This document shows positions 53,648 to 62,749 of a stretch of 64,000 bases of DNA, one piece after another. How positions within the stretch are numbered: position 1 is the stretch's first letter; the number at the start of each line of letters is the position of its first letter. The notes below the pieces were generated by a model that saw nothing but the letters and a program-made list of their open reading frames with translations, was not told the DNA's origin and made no database searches. The position numbers and the translations under genes were made by a program. The stretch comes from Bacteroidales bacterium (GTDB lineage Bacteria; Bacteroidota; Bacteroidia; Bacteroidales; UBA932), in assembly GCA_017443025.1 (NCBI GenBank), contig JAFSPG010000001.1, positions 62,001-126,000 on the forward strand, read 5' to 3'.

Positions 53648-54113
53648 AAACCTTTACGGCATATTCAGGGTCTCCCCCGCTGTCAGACTATTCCTGTTTG
53701 GAGCGGAGGGGACTCCTGCTTACGCCATAAAGAAAGCTGGCAGGAAAAGACATTCAGAGCCCGATTATGACGCCATTCACGAAGCCGTCAACCTCTGGAT
53801 TTCGAGACGTAGCGCCCGTAATGCCGATTTCACCATCGACGAAGTCTCGCGTGGAGCCCTCGTCAGCATCAGCGACCTCAGCCGCTATTTCCGTTTCTAT
53901 CTTAACAAGGACTTCCGTACCTGGAAGCTCGACCTCCGCATCAACGAGGTAATGGAAGAACTCCTTATCAACCAGAGAGATACCGTATCCGTCATTGCAC
54001 GGAAACTGGGCTTTGTGGACATTTCAAATTTCCACCGGAGATTTAAACAAATCGCGGGATGCACCCCCTTCCAATGGCGAAGCAGCGGAGGACATCCCGG
54101 ATTCGAAAACTGA
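53631..54113 (+). CDS. AraC-type helix-turn-helix protein
   Basis: A 160-residue protein with a C-terminal AraC/XylS DNA-binding domain (about 60-150: two HTH units, FTIDEVSRGALVSISDLSRYF and DTVSVIARKLGFVDISNFHRRFKQIAGCTPFQWR). The N-terminal 50 residues are basic and too short for a ligand-binding domain. The start at 53631 overlaps the preceding gene by 17 bases. A later start is possible, because the first 30 residues are weakly conserved in pattern. A regulator of the polyamine-like neighbour is plausible but unproven. Confidence 0.78.
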   Translation: MYLAGKNLYGIFRVSPAVRLFLFGAEGTPAYAIKKAGRKRHSEPDYDAIHEAVNLWISRRSARNADFTIDEVSRGALVSISDLSRYFRFYLNKDFRTWKLDLRINEVMEELLINQRDTVSVIARKLGFVDISNFHRRFKQIAGCTPFQWRSSGGHPGFEN

Positions 54114-54125
54114 CCTTTTCGGCCT

Positions 54126-55631
54126 CTATTGATGGGCCGGACGAAGCAGGTCAAGAACCACCTTTACAGGATTGAAAGTTTCGAGCGGAACCTCTACGAA
54201 CAGAGTGTTCCAGTCGCTCATTGCGCCGTTCCACAGGCCCGGAAGCTCCAGGGCCTTCAGCTCGCGGCCCTGATAGCTCTTCGAGCTGATGAAGCCGGCA
54301 TCCTCATCCACATACTCGGGCAGATTGAATTTCTCGCCTTTGTAGTTGCGGAGGCAGCAGACCAGGTCAACAGGGTTGAAATGCGTGACTTCCTTCATTA
54401 TGAAACCGTACTGAGGGTCCTGCTTGTTGATCTGGACGCTCTCGAGTATCTGAAGGTTCGAAGAACCGTCTTTGCCGGAAATGATGAAGGGACCGCCGCC
54501 GGGCTCGCCTTCGTTGCGGACCATTCCGCAGACGCGAATCGGACGGTTGAGCTTGGCGCGGATAAGGTTGAAACGGTCCATCGGATTGGTGCAGAGCGGC
54601 AGCTGAATGCAGAGTTCACGGTCGAGGAAGGACTCTGCCCTGTCGCACAGGGCACGGGCATTTGCCGAAAGAGGATTCGGCTCGGCGTCAAACTCACGGA
54701 GGAAGTCGAAAATCTCATCCCTCAGCTGCAGGGCCTTGCCCATCAGAACCTTTTTATAACGTGCGGTAAGAGGAAGCATCCTCTCCTGCGAAACATTGTC
54801 GATATTCTTTATGGATACCAGTTCCTCTTCAATCTGGTTGAGATTGTGAATCAGGGCTCCGTGGCCGGCCGGGCGGAACAGAAGGCGTCCTTCGTCGGTG
54901 CGGAAAGGCTTGTTGGATGCATCCACGGCGATGGTATCGGTGGATTTGTCCTGATAGGTAAACCTTACATTGTAGCGGACTCCGTAACGGGCTTCGTATT
55001 CCTTGCGAACCTTGGCAAAGGCTTCTTCAAAAAGATTACGGTGCTCCGGAGAGATGGTGACGGTAAGGCTCACCGAACCGTCGGCGTTACGCATATAGTT
55101 CTGTGCCTCGACAAGATGCTCGGCAAAAGCTGTACGGACTTCTTCGGGGTAACGATGGAAGTCAAGTACTCCTTTGGGTTTCGAGCCATAGGCAAGACCT
55201 TTGTCGGTAAGAAGCTTCTCGGCTACATCCTTCACGTAATCAGGCGTGGAGGATGGTTTCCCGAACAGTTCCTCGCGGTAGAAGGCGAATTTTTCAATTT
55301 GCGCGGCAAGGCGGCAAACTGGAGCATCTTCCGGAAGAGACTCGCCTGCTTTAAGTTTTTCCAGGCCGGAGAAAATATCCTTGAACATTCTGGAAGCCGC
55401 ACCGGAGGCGGGAACGAACTTGCATTTTCCGGCCACCGGGGCTGTATCGGCGTATTTCACGGCTTCGTCGGCCTCGGCATCCGAAAGCACCTTGATACCC
55501 CTCTGTGGAGTGGCGGCACCGACAATCTTCATCCACGGAAAGCCTTTCTTGAATCTTTCCACCTGTGCCTCAGCGGTCTTTTCGGGAATCCCGAGACCTG
55601 AGAGCTGATTGAGATCTTCTTGAGAGAACAT
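54126..55631 (-). CDS. DUF4301 family protein, nucleotidyltransferase-like
   Basis: A 501-residue protein found widely in Bacteroidota. FVPASGAASRMFKD (about 69-82) resembles the nucleotide-binding start of sugar nucleotidyltransferases (GAGxGxR-like), and later GHGALIHNLNQI and VCGMVRNEGEPGGGPF look like active-site loops. The function is unassigned. The start is at 55631: a TATATTTG box (minus, 55656-55663) lies 25 bases upstream, and the in-frame ATG at 55679 would be before the transcript start. Confidence 0.82.
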   Translation of the reverse strand: MFSQEDLNQLSGLGIPEKTAEAQVERFKKGFPWMKIVGAATPQRGIKVLSDAEADEAVKYADTAPVAGKCKFVPASGAASRMFKDIFSGLEKLKAGESLPEDAPVCRLAAQIEKFAFYREELFGKPSSTPDYVKDVAEKLLTDKGLAYGSKPKGVLDFHRYPEEVRTAFAEHLVEAQNYMRNADGSVSLTVTISPEHRNLFEEAFAKVRKEYEARYGVRYNVRFTYQDKSTDTIAVDASNKPFRTDEGRLLFRPAGHGALIHNLNQIEEELVSIKNIDNVSQERMLPLTARYKKVLMGKALQLRDEIFDFLREFDAEPNPLSANARALCDRAESFLDRELCIQLPLCTNPMDRFNLIRAKLNRPIRVCGMVRNEGEPGGGPFIISGKDGSSNLQILESVQINKQDPQYGFIMKEVTHFNPVDLVCCLRNYKGEKFNLPEYVDEDAGFISSKSYQGRELKALELPGLWNGAMSDWNTLFVEVPLETFNPVKVVLDLLRPAHQ

Positions 55632-55675
55632 GGTGTATTCAGTTTTAGTGTCTTGCAAATATATGTAAATATGTG

Positions 55676-56716
55676 TCAATAATCAAGATAAAATTCGCGG
55701 CGGTATCTGTATTCCTTTCGCATCCTTTCGAAATCGCCGGGATTGATGCGGAGAAGGAAGTCGTCCGTGAATACAGGATAATTATATGAAAGCATCGAGG
55801 CAATCTCACCCTGGCTGAGACCGAGCAGCGACAGCTTGACGGATTCGGCCTCTGGCACATCCTTGGGAGGATAGAATTCGTAAAGCTGGCTCATTCCGAG
55901 CACGCGGGCAACAGCCCTTACAGCCGCCGCTGTGGCATTCTGCTTTCCCTGATATGAATAACCGGCGATGTGCGGCGTAGCTATGTCCACGACATCGAGG
56001 AGAGCCCTATTGATGTCCGGCTCGTTTCTCCAGGTATCGATGATGGTGGCCCCGAGATGGGGAATTGCCTCCAGCAGGGCGGCCTCGTCGACGACCTCTC
56101 CCCTGCTGGCATTGATGAAGATGGCGCCTTTTTTCATCTTCTTGAAAAAGACGCGGCCGGCCATGTCGCGGGTGGAGTCATCGAGCGGAACGTGAAGCGT
56201 GACGATATCCGACTGCCTTAGAAGCTCTTCGAGGGTACAGAACTCGTAGGGGCCTTCGATGGCGGCCCTCGGAGGGTCGCAGAGAACGGTTCTGAAGCCG
56301 AGCGACTCCAGGGCCATCTTTACTCGCCCGCCCACGTGGCCGACACCGATGATGCCGACCGTCTTCCTGCGAAGGTCGATGTTCTTCCTCGATGCCACAC
56401 CGTAAAGGGCGCAGAGCACGTATCCCATCACTCCTCCCGCATTGCAGCCGGGCGCATTCCTGACAATGATTCCCTTGCTTCCGCACCACTTGAGGTCAAT
56501 GTGGTCAGTGCCAATCGTGGCCGAAGAGACAACTTTTACTTTTGAACCTTCAAGAAGATTCTCGTCGCAGATTGTTCGGGTTCTGACGATGATGGCGTCT
56601 GCGTCTTTAACGGCTTCCCTGTCGATTTTTTCTGCAGGAAGATACTCCACATCGGCGTAAGGTTCGAAAACGCCTTCGAGAAAAGGGATTGCTTTATCTG
56701 CTACTATCCTGCTCAT
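55676..56716 (-). CDS. pdxB: Erythronate-4-phosphate dehydrogenase
   Basis: An NAD-dependent 2-hydroxyacid dehydrogenase of the DXP-independent-start vitamin B6 pathway. The 346 residues show GIIGVGHVGGRV (NAD site), the catalytic Arg in NASRGEVVDE, the Glu in WRNEPDIN and the His in TPHIAGYSYQGK, plus the C-terminal PdxB dimer region. I use the ATG at 56716, which overlaps the upstream stop as TGATG. The GTG one codon earlier is less likely. Confidence 0.92.
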   Translation of the reverse strand: MSRIVADKAIPFLEGVFEPYADVEYLPAEKIDREAVKDADAIIVRTRTICDENLLEGSKVKVVSSATIGTDHIDLKWCGSKGIIVRNAPGCNAGGVMGYVLCALYGVASRKNIDLRRKTVGIIGVGHVGGRVKMALESLGFRTVLCDPPRAAIEGPYEFCTLEELLRQSDIVTLHVPLDDSTRDMAGRVFFKKMKKGAIFINASRGEVVDEAALLEAIPHLGATIIDTWRNEPDINRALLDVVDIATPHIAGYSYQGKQNATAAAVRAVARVLGMSQLYEFYPPKDVPEAESVKLSLLGLSQGEIASMLSYNYPVFTDDFLLRINPGDFERMRKEYRYRREFYLDY

Positions 56717-57063
56717 CACTGAAGAACTATTCCTTTAATGAAACTGATTTTAGGGTCGTCGGGAGAAAACAGGGAATCATCCTTCAGAATCTCATTGATT
56801 TCACAGACGAGTTCCTCGCGGCGGAAAAAGAGCTGCTGCCGCAGCATCGACGACGATATATAACAGTATAATATATTGTTTTTCAAATATTTGCGCGTAG
56901 TGTACGGAGCCGCTCCGCTGATGGCATCCCAGGCCGCGAATATCCTCTGCTCGTTGAGCCCTGACGCCAGCTTCATCTCCTTGATGAAGGCATCCACGAG
57001 ATAATCCATCCCGACGGCTTCTCGCCGGGCAAGTCTGGCGTTGTTGTCATTCTTGAGAGCCAT
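56716..57063 (-). CDS. DUF721 (DciA-like) protein
   Basis: The 115 residues form a single DUF721 domain with RIFAAWDAISGA, TRKYLKNNILYCYISSSMLRQQL and EINEIL. DUF721/DciA proteins help load replicative helicase in many bacteria. Its position next to recF supports a link to replication. It starts 4 bases after the recF stop. Confidence 0.85.
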   Translation of the reverse strand: MALKNDNNARLARREAVGMDYLVDAFIKEMKLASGLNEQRIFAAWDAISGAAPYTTRKYLKNNILYCYISSSMLRQQLFFRREELVCEINEILKDDSLFSPDDPKISFIKGIVLQ

Positions 57064-57067
57064 CTTC

Positions 57068-58171
57068 CTAGAGATTCTGGGTTTGGAACGAGCCGTCGGA
57101 GGTTTCGATATACACTCTGTCGGATGTGACGGTGTCGACTATCGACTGGAGACGCACCTTGTTGCAGTCGGTAATGAAAATCTGGCCGAAATCCTTGCCC
57201 GCCACCATGCCGATAAGGTTCGACACCCTTTCCATGTCGAGCTTGTCGAAAACGTCGTCAAGAAGGAGAATGGGCGGGAAGCCATACGTCGAACGCATCA
57301 GTTCGTACTGGGCGAATTTTAGCGCCACGAGGAAGGATTTCTGCTGCCCCTGGGAGCCTCCTGTCCTGATCGGATGGCCTCCGAGGCTGAAGAGAAAATC
57401 ATCCCTCTGAATACCTGCAGAGGTATATCCGAGGGCGATATCTTTGTCGATGCTCGCGTGAAGTATGTCTTCAAGGGGGGCCTTGTCGAGGTCAGAGAGA
57501 TATTTTATGCCGATGGTTTCCTTACCTCCGGAAATGAGTTTATAATACTCAGAGGCGAGCGGGGCGATGCCTTCCACGAATTTGGCGCGGGCCTCGTGAA
57601 TTCCGGCGGCGAGGGCCGACATCCTCGTAGCGAGGACGTCAAGCAAAGAGTGGTCGGGCGACTGCTCCTTGAGGAGTTTGTTTCTCTGGGCAAGGAAACG
57701 GCCATACTGCTGAATGTCAGACAGATACTTCGGGCTCATCTGCGACAGTACTCCATTCACGAACTTGCGGCGGAATTCGCCGGACTCACTGACCAGCGCG
57801 GTATCGGATGGCGAGACGAGTACTACCGGAAGCAGGCCGATATGGTCAGCCGCCCGTTGGCAGGCCTTGCCGTCGCGGCGGATTTTCTTCTCGAGCCCTT
57901 CGCCCACCTGAATGGTGAATTTCGACACCATGCCGTCGGGCATAGAGTAGGTTCCGGTGATGGTGAACTGCTTGGTTCCATAACGGAAATTCTGCCTGTC
58001 GCTGCTCTGGAAGGCGCTTTTTGTCATCGACAGATAATAGATTGCGTCGATAAGATTGGTCTTCCCTTCTCCGTTGTTGCCGGAGATGCAGTTTATGTTG
58101 GGAGAAAACTCCAGCTGGGCGGAAGCTATGTTCCGGAAATCCCCGATTATTATCTTCTCAAGTATAGCCAT
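57068..58171 (-). CDS. recF: DNA replication and repair protein RecF
   Basis: An SMC-like ATPase that loads RecA at gaps. The 367 residues have Walker A at about 31-38 (GNNGEGKT), the signature TGGSQGQQKSFLVALKFAQ and Walker B PILLLDDVFDKLD. A -7 box TAACTTTG (minus, 58179-58186) lies only 7 bases before the ATG, so the mRNA has little or no leader. Confidence 0.95.
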   Translation of the reverse strand: MAILEKIIIGDFRNIASAQLEFSPNINCISGNNGEGKTNLIDAIYYLSMTKSAFQSSDRQNFRYGTKQFTITGTYSMPDGMVSKFTIQVGEGLEKKIRRDGKACQRAADHIGLLPVVLVSPSDTALVSESGEFRRKFVNGVLSQMSPKYLSDIQQYGRFLAQRNKLLKEQSPDHSLLDVLATRMSALAAGIHEARAKFVEGIAPLASEYYKLISGGKETIGIKYLSDLDKAPLEDILHASIDKDIALGYTSAGIQRDDFLFSLGGHPIRTGGSQGQQKSFLVALKFAQYELMRSTYGFPPILLLDDVFDKLDMERVSNLIGMVAGKDFGQIFITDCNKVRLQSIVDTVTSDRVYIETSDGSFQTQNL

Positions 58172-58178
58172 AACACTA

Positions 58179-58235
58179 CAAAGTTATTAATTATTCCCAT
58201 CAAATTGCGCGATAATTATATTTTTTGTATTTTTG
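58179..58235. promoter_or_regulatory. Divergent promoters of recF and the TPR-protein gene
   Basis: TAACTTTG on the minus strand (58179-58186) faces recF. On the plus strand TTG (58205-58207), a 20-base spacer and TATTTTTG (58228-58235) face the TPR gene, whose true ATG is at 58287. Confidence 0.7.
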
Positions 58236-58286
58236 CAGGCTATTTGCCCGATGGGCTGTTTATTGAAAATAAAAAATCTAGATATT

Positions 58287-58976
58287 ATGGCAAAAGAAAA
58301 CCTCAAAGAACAGGAAAAGCTCCAGCAGGAAAAAGTCGCTGAAAGCATTTCCAAAGTTGACGCATTCTTCAACGAGAACAAAAAGACCATCACCTCAATC
58401 CTTTGCTGCCTCGTAGTGCTCGGACTCGGCATCCTCGCCTATCAGCACTTCGTCCGCGCTCCCAAGATTGCCGAAGCTCTCGCCCAGTCTTATCAGGCCC
58501 AGGCCGCTTTTGACAAAGGCGAATTCGAGCTCGCTCTCAAAGGCGACGGCAACACCCTCGGATTCGAGCAGGTAATTGAAGATTACGGCAGCGCCGCCGG
58601 CGAGTCCGTTTTTCTTTATGCTGGTCTTTGCGAACTGCAGCTCGGCAACTACGAGAACGCCATCAATTTCCTCGACAAATATGAAGGCGATGATACCATC
58701 CTCGCAGCCAGGGCAATTTCAGCCAAGGCCGATGCCTATTCAGCCCTCGAGAACTACGACAAAGCCATCGCCCTTTACAACGATGCCGCAAAGAAAGCCG
58801 ACAACGCTTACGCTGCCGAGTATCTCCTGAAGGCCGCCGTCGTCTGCGAAGAGACCGGCAACACCGCAAAGGCCCTCGAGACCTACAAACTGATTAAGGA
58901 CCAGTATCCTATGACCAGAGAAGGCCAGACCATCGACAAATACATTTCCAGAATCGAGAACGCACCTGCCAAATAG
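58287..58976 (+). CDS. Membrane-anchored TPR protein (YfgM/Tol-Pal-type organisation)
   Basis: The 229 residues comprise a short charged cytosolic segment, one transmembrane helix (about 36-56, ITSILCCLVVLGLGILAYQHF) and four or so TPR units (FLYAGLCELQLGNYENAINFLDK, AKADAYSALENYDKAIALYND, KAAVVCEETGNTAKALETYK). The family is common in Bacteroidota and is thought to scaffold periplasmic proteins. The ATG at 58233 would lie within the promoter, so 58287 is used. It is followed by yebC after 6 bases. Confidence 0.85.
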   Translation: MAKENLKEQEKLQQEKVAESISKVDAFFNENKKTITSILCCLVVLGLGILAYQHFVRAPKIAEALAQSYQAQAAFDKGEFELALKGDGNTLGFEQVIEDYGSAAGESVFLYAGLCELQLGNYENAINFLDKYEGDDTILAARAISAKADAYSALENYDKAIALYNDAAKKADNAYAAEYLLKAAVVCEETGNTAKALETYKLIKDQYPMTREGQTIDKYISRIENAPAK

Positions 58977-58982
58977 TCAATT

Positions 58983-59741
58983 ATGGGAAGAGCTTTTGAA
59001 TTCCGCAAGGAAAGGAAAATGAAAAGATGGGGTCACATGGCCCGCGTCTTCACCAAACTCGGAAAGGAAATCACCATCGCCGTAAAGCAGGGAGGCCCTG
59101 ACGTAGTCGGCAACCCCCGTCTCAGAGCCCTCATGGCCGAGGCCCGCGCCGAGCAGATGCCCAAGGAGAACATCGAGCGCGCCATCAAGAAGGCCACCGA
59201 CAAAACCCTCGGAGATTTCAAGGAAATCGTATATGAGGGATACGGCCCCTTCGGTATCGCCTATCTCGTAGAGACCGCCACCGACAACAACACCCGTACG
59301 GTCGCCAACGTCCGTTCCTACTTCACCAAGTGCGGCGGCTCGCTCGGAACCAGCGGCAGCGTGGCCTTCATGTTCGACCACAAGTGCGTGTTCCGCATCA
59401 AGGAAGATCCCGCCAAGCCCATCGACATCGATGAACTCGAGCTTGAGCTGATCGACTACGGCGCTGAAGATGTATTCAAGCAGGAAATCGAGGACGAAGA
59501 CGAGAACGTTACCGTCGAAATCTGCATATACGGCGATTACACCGCCTACGGAGCTCTTCAGAAATACATCGAGGAAAACGGTTACGACCTTGTTTCCGGC
59601 GGTTTCGAGCGCATCCCCAACGTGGAGCTCAAGGATGTAACTCCGGAGCAGCGCGCAACCCTTGACAAGCTCACGGGGCTGTTGGAGGACGACGAAGACG
59701 TCACCAACGTTTACACCACGGCAAAGCCCGCAGAAGAATAA
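58983..59741 (+). CDS. yebC: YebC/PmpR family protein
   Basis: The 252-residue three-domain protein starts MGRAFEFRKERKMKRWGHMARVFTKLGKEI and contains GGPDVVGNPRLR and AEQMPKENIERAIKKA, then YEGYGPFGIA. The family binds DNA in some species. Recent work links members to ribosome stalling at proline stretches, so a translation role is as likely as transcription. A terminator follows. Confidence 0.93.
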   Translation: MGRAFEFRKERKMKRWGHMARVFTKLGKEITIAVKQGGPDVVGNPRLRALMAEARAEQMPKENIERAIKKATDKTLGDFKEIVYEGYGPFGIAYLVETATDNNTRTVANVRSYFTKCGGSLGTSGSVAFMFDHKCVFRIKEDPAKPIDIDELELELIDYGAEDVFKQEIEDEDENVTVEICIYGDYTAYGALQKYIEENGYDLVSGGFERIPNVELKDVTPEQRATLDKLTGLLEDDEDVTNVYTTAKPAEE

Positions 59742-59760
59742 ATTGAACGGATAATCAGGG

Positions 59761-59787
59761 AAAGACGAAGCTTCGGGCTCCGTCTTT
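59761..59787 (+). terminator. Rho-independent terminator after yebC
   Basis: AAAGACG (59761-59767) pairs with CGTCTTT (59780-59786) around a CUUCGGG-type loop, with T residues behind. It sits just before the decarboxylase operon, whose ATG is 9 bases later. Confidence 0.7.
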
Positions 59788-59795
59788 TCTATGAA

Positions 59796-61370
59796 ATGAC
59801 AAAGACTATGTCAATACAGCAAGACAATATCCAGAAACTGGTTGAACGCAGGGCCAAGGCCCGCCTGGGCGGCGGTGAGAAACGCATCGAAGCCCAGCAC
59901 CAGAAAGGGAAGAAAACCGCCCGCGAGAGAATAGCCCTCCTGCTCGACGAAGGCAGCTTCGAAGAGTTCGACATGTTCGTACAGCACCGCTGCACCAACT
60001 TCGGGATGGACAAACAGCATTTCGACGGCGACGGCGTCGTAACCGGCTGCGGCACCATTGCTGGCCGCCCCGTTTACGTTTTCGCCCAGGATTTCACCGT
60101 GTCGGGAGGTTCTCTTTCGAAGACTATGTCCGAGAAAATCTGCAAGGTAATGGACATGGCCCTCAAGAACGGCGCTCCCTGCATCGGCATCAATGATTCC
60201 GGCGGCGCCCGCATCCAGGAAGGCATCGACTCCCTGGCCGGCTTCGGCGAAATCTTCGAGCGCAACATCCTTTCTTCGGGCGTAGTGCCCCAGATTTCCG
60301 GAATCTTCGGTCCCTGCGCAGGCGGAGCCGTTTACTCCCCCGCCCTCACCGACTTCACCCTCATGGTCAAGAATACCTCCTACATGTTCCTTACCGGCCC
60401 TGCCGTAGTAAAGAGCGTTACCGGAGAAGAAGTCGACCAGGAGCACCTCGGAGGCGCCAGCGTCCACGCTACCAAGAGCGGTGTGGCCCATTTCGCCGCA
60501 GAGAACGAGGATGAAGCCATCGAGACCATCAAGACTCTCCTCTCCTACATTCCCCAGAACAACATGGAGGAGGCTCCGGTGGTGCCGACCAACGATCCTG
60601 TTTCCCGCGTGGATGACAGCCTCAACGAGATTATCCCCGACAATCCCAATAAAGCCTACGATATGTACAAGGTCATCGGCGCCATCGTCGATGACGGCAA
60701 GTTCTTCGAGGTTCACCAGGGATTCGCAAAGAATATCATCGTGGGCTTCGCCCATATGAACGGCCGCAGCGTAGGTATCGTCGCCAACCAGCCCAACATG
60801 CTGGCCGGCGTGCTCGATATCAACGCCTCCCGAAAGGCCTCACGCTTCGTCCGCTTCTGCGACGCCTTCAATATTCCGCTGGTAACTCTGGTGGATGTTC
60901 CAGGCTTCCTTCCCGGAACTCAGCAGGAGTACGGAGCCATCATCTCCAACGGAGCTAAACTGCTCTACGCCTATGGCGAGGCTACAGTTCCCAAGGTTAC
61001 CGTTACCCTTCGCAAGTCCTACGGCGGCGCACATATCGTGATGAGCTGCAAGCAGCTCCGCGGTGACATCAACTACGCCTGGCCTTCGGCTCAGATTGCC
61101 GTTATGGGAGCAGACGGAGCCGTTAACATCCTCTATGCCAAGGATTTGAAGAGCACCGAGGACCCTGCCGAGCAGGCCGCAATCAGGGATGCCAAGAAGA
61201 AGGAATACGAAGAGCTGTTCAACAATCCTTACCGTGCCGCCGAGAAAGGCTACATCGACGATGTGATTGAGCCGCGCAACACCCGTTTCCGCGTAATCCG
61301 CGCCCTCGAGATGCTTGCAGGCAAGAAACAGAACATCCCTGCCAAAAAGCACGACAATCTTCCTCTTTAA
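59796..61370 (+). CDS. mmdA: Methylmalonyl-CoA decarboxylase carboxyltransferase subunit alpha
   Basis: The biotin-dependent carboxyltransferase (524 residues) removes the carboxyl group of (S)-methylmalonyl-CoA and passes it to biotin. It has the acetyl-CoA carboxyl transferase fold: [49 protein letters not shown] and GGAHIVMS. The genes for OadG, biotin carrier and OadB follow in order, so the decarboxylase reading is better than propionyl-CoA carboxylase. The ATG at 59808 (residue 5) is an alternative start. It works in the succinate-to-propionate route. Confidence 0.92.
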   Translation: MTKTMSIQQDNIQKLVERRAKARLGGGEKRIEAQHQKGKKTARERIALLLDEGSFEEFDMFVQHRCTNFGMDKQHFDGDGVVTGCGTIAGRPVYVFAQDFTVSGGSLSKTMSEKICKVMDMALKNGAPCIGINDSGGARIQEGIDSLAGFGEIFERNILSSGVVPQISGIFGPCAGGAVYSPALTDFTLMVKNTSYMFLTGPAVVKSVTGEEVDQEHLGGASVHATKSGVAHFAAENEDEAIETIKTLLSYIPQNNMEEAPVVPTNDPVSRVDDSLNEIIPDNPNKAYDMYKVIGAIVDDGKFFEVHQGFAKNIIVGFAHMNGRSVGIVANQPNMLAGVLDINASRKASRFVRFCDAFNIPLVTLVDVPGFLPGTQQEYGAIISNGAKLLYAYGEATVPKVTVTLRKSYGGAHIVMSCKQLRGDINYAWPSAQIAVMGADGAVNILYAKDLKSTEDPAEQAAIRDAKKKEYEELFNNPYRAAEKGYIDDVIEPRNTRFRVIRALEMLAGKKQNIPAKKHDNLPL

Positions 61371-61385
61371 TTACTGCGCCTACAG

Positions 61386-62291
61386 ATGAAAAGATTTATA
61401 ACAGTCATCTTGCTCGCCGCCTTCTGCCTCGTGGCAAAGGGCCAGAACGTCTCCGACATGATTATTTCGGAGATTCTGCCCGTGCCCGACAGCACCGGCA
61501 TCAGGGATGATTTCGGGCGCCAGACCGGATGGATCGAGCTTATGAACACTTCCCAGGGGACGGTTCTCCTGGGCGGCTGCCATCTGACCGACGATCTGTC
61601 CGACCTGAAGAAAAGCCTTATTCCCAAGAGCGACAGCCGTGCACAGGTAGGCCCCAGACAGGTTGCCCTGTTCTTTGCGAGCGGCCGTGGCGCCGATGGC
61701 ACCTTCTACGCCAATTTCGAAGTCCGCAAGGGCTCTACTGTATATCTTATCAGCAACGACGGCCGTACAGTCATCGACTCGCTTGCAATTCCGGCCGACC
61801 TTCCCGACGGAAAGTCCATTGCAAAGTTCGCAAACGATGCCAAGAAGATGGATTTCCAGCCGGTATGGCCTTCCGAGCCCAGCCCGATGATAGTCAACGG
61901 CAGCGGCGAACAGCTCAGCAACGCCCAGATAATGGCCGAGAAGGACCCGTTTGGTATAGTTCTTACGGTTGTATCGGTTTCGGTCGTATTCGTGGCTCTT
62001 GCAGTGCTCTGGTTCCTGTTCTCTTCGCTGTTCAAGGATAAGAAAGACAAGAAGGCCCCGGCTCCAAAGAAAGTGAAGGCCGGCGAAGTCAGCCCCGAGG
62101 TTGCCCTTGCAATTGCAATGGCGCTTGAGGCCGAGGCTGGCGGAGACGACGAAGCCGCGATAGCCATGGCCCTGCACCTTTACCTTACTGACTGCATCCA
62201 CGACCAGGAGAGTTTCGTGCTCACCATCAGGCCTTCCGGCCCCACGCAGTGGAACGACAAGCAGCAGACATTCAGACAATTGCCCAGATAA
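61386..62291 (+). CDS. Lamin-tail domain fused to OadG-like gamma subunit
   Basis: The 301 residues comprise a signal peptide (1-19), a lamin-tail-like beta domain (about 20-165: ISEILPVP, GWIELMN, LGGCHLTDD), one transmembrane helix (189-213) and a cytosolic tail with VALAIAMALEAE and the terminal RQ-x-PR. The helix and tail match OadG-type gamma subunits, which hold the decarboxylase complex to the membrane. The extra exported domain is unlike the short OadG of proteobacteria. It starts 15 bases after mmdA. Confidence 0.85.
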   Translation: MKRFITVILLAAFCLVAKGQNVSDMIISEILPVPDSTGIRDDFGRQTGWIELMNTSQGTVLLGGCHLTDDLSDLKKSLIPKSDSRAQVGPRQVALFFASGRGADGTFYANFEVRKGSTVYLISNDGRTVIDSLAIPADLPDGKSIAKFANDAKKMDFQPVWPSEPSPMIVNGSGEQLSNAQIMAEKDPFGIVLTVVSVSVVFVALAVLWFLFSSLFKDKKDKKAPAPKKVKAGEVSPEVALAIAMALEAEAGGDDEAAIAMALHLYLTDCIHDQESFVLTIRPSGPTQWNDKQQTFRQLPR

Positions 62292-62302
62292 TAATCAGAA
62301 GT

Positions 62303-62743
62303 ATGAAACAATATAAATTCAAAATCTCCGGTAAGGAGTACAACGTGACCATAGAGTCCGTCGAAAACAAAATCGCAAAGGTTAACGTAAACGGCAATGC
62401 CTACGAAGTTGAGCTTGAGAACGAAGTAGCTCCCGCTCCGGCTTCCGCCGCTGCACCTGTTGCCGCTGCTCCTTCAGCCGCCCCGGCACCCGCCGCTGCC
62501 GCACCTGCGGCAAAGCCTGCCTCCGCCGCCGGCGTAAAGGTTACTTCCCCGCTCCCGGGCGTTATCATCGAGGTTTCCGTCAAGGAAGGCCAGGCTGTGA
62601 AGGCCGGCCAGAAAGTAGCCGTCATCGAGGCCATGAAGATGGAAAATGAGATTACCGCCTCTCAGGACGGTACAATCTCCGCCATCCACGTAAACAAGGG
62701 TGATTCAGTGCTTGAGGGCGCAGATATAGTTTCCATAGCATAA
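62303..62743 (+). CDS. Biotin carboxyl carrier subunit of the decarboxylase
   Basis: The 146 residues comprise a small N-terminal domain (MKQYKFKISGKEYNVTIE), an Ala/Pro-rich swinging linker (about 43-75) and a biotinyl domain with the target Lys112 in EAMKMENE. It carries the carboxyl group from MmdA to the membrane beta subunit. The ATG at 62303 is used; an earlier in-frame ATG at 62249 lies inside the OadG gene. Confidence 0.94.
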   Translation: MKQYKFKISGKEYNVTIESVENKIAKVNVNGNAYEVELENEVAPAPASAAAPVAAAPSAAPAPAAAAPAAKPASAAGVKVTSPLPGVIIEVSVKEGQAVKAGQKVAVIEAMKMENEITASQDGTISAIHVNKGDSVLEGADIVSIA

Positions 62744-62749
62744 TCCGAT

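Noticed and set aside
54129-55601. Long plus-strand open frame (about 490 codons) opposite the DUF4301 gene
   Set aside because: It is the complement of a well-patterned coding sequence, has no domain and no promoter. Its length follows from the low stop frequency of GC-rich codons.
59811-60755. Long minus-strand open frame opposite mmdA
   Set aside because: It is antisense to strongly conserved carboxyltransferase motifs and shows a low-complexity Gly/Val/Asp composition.
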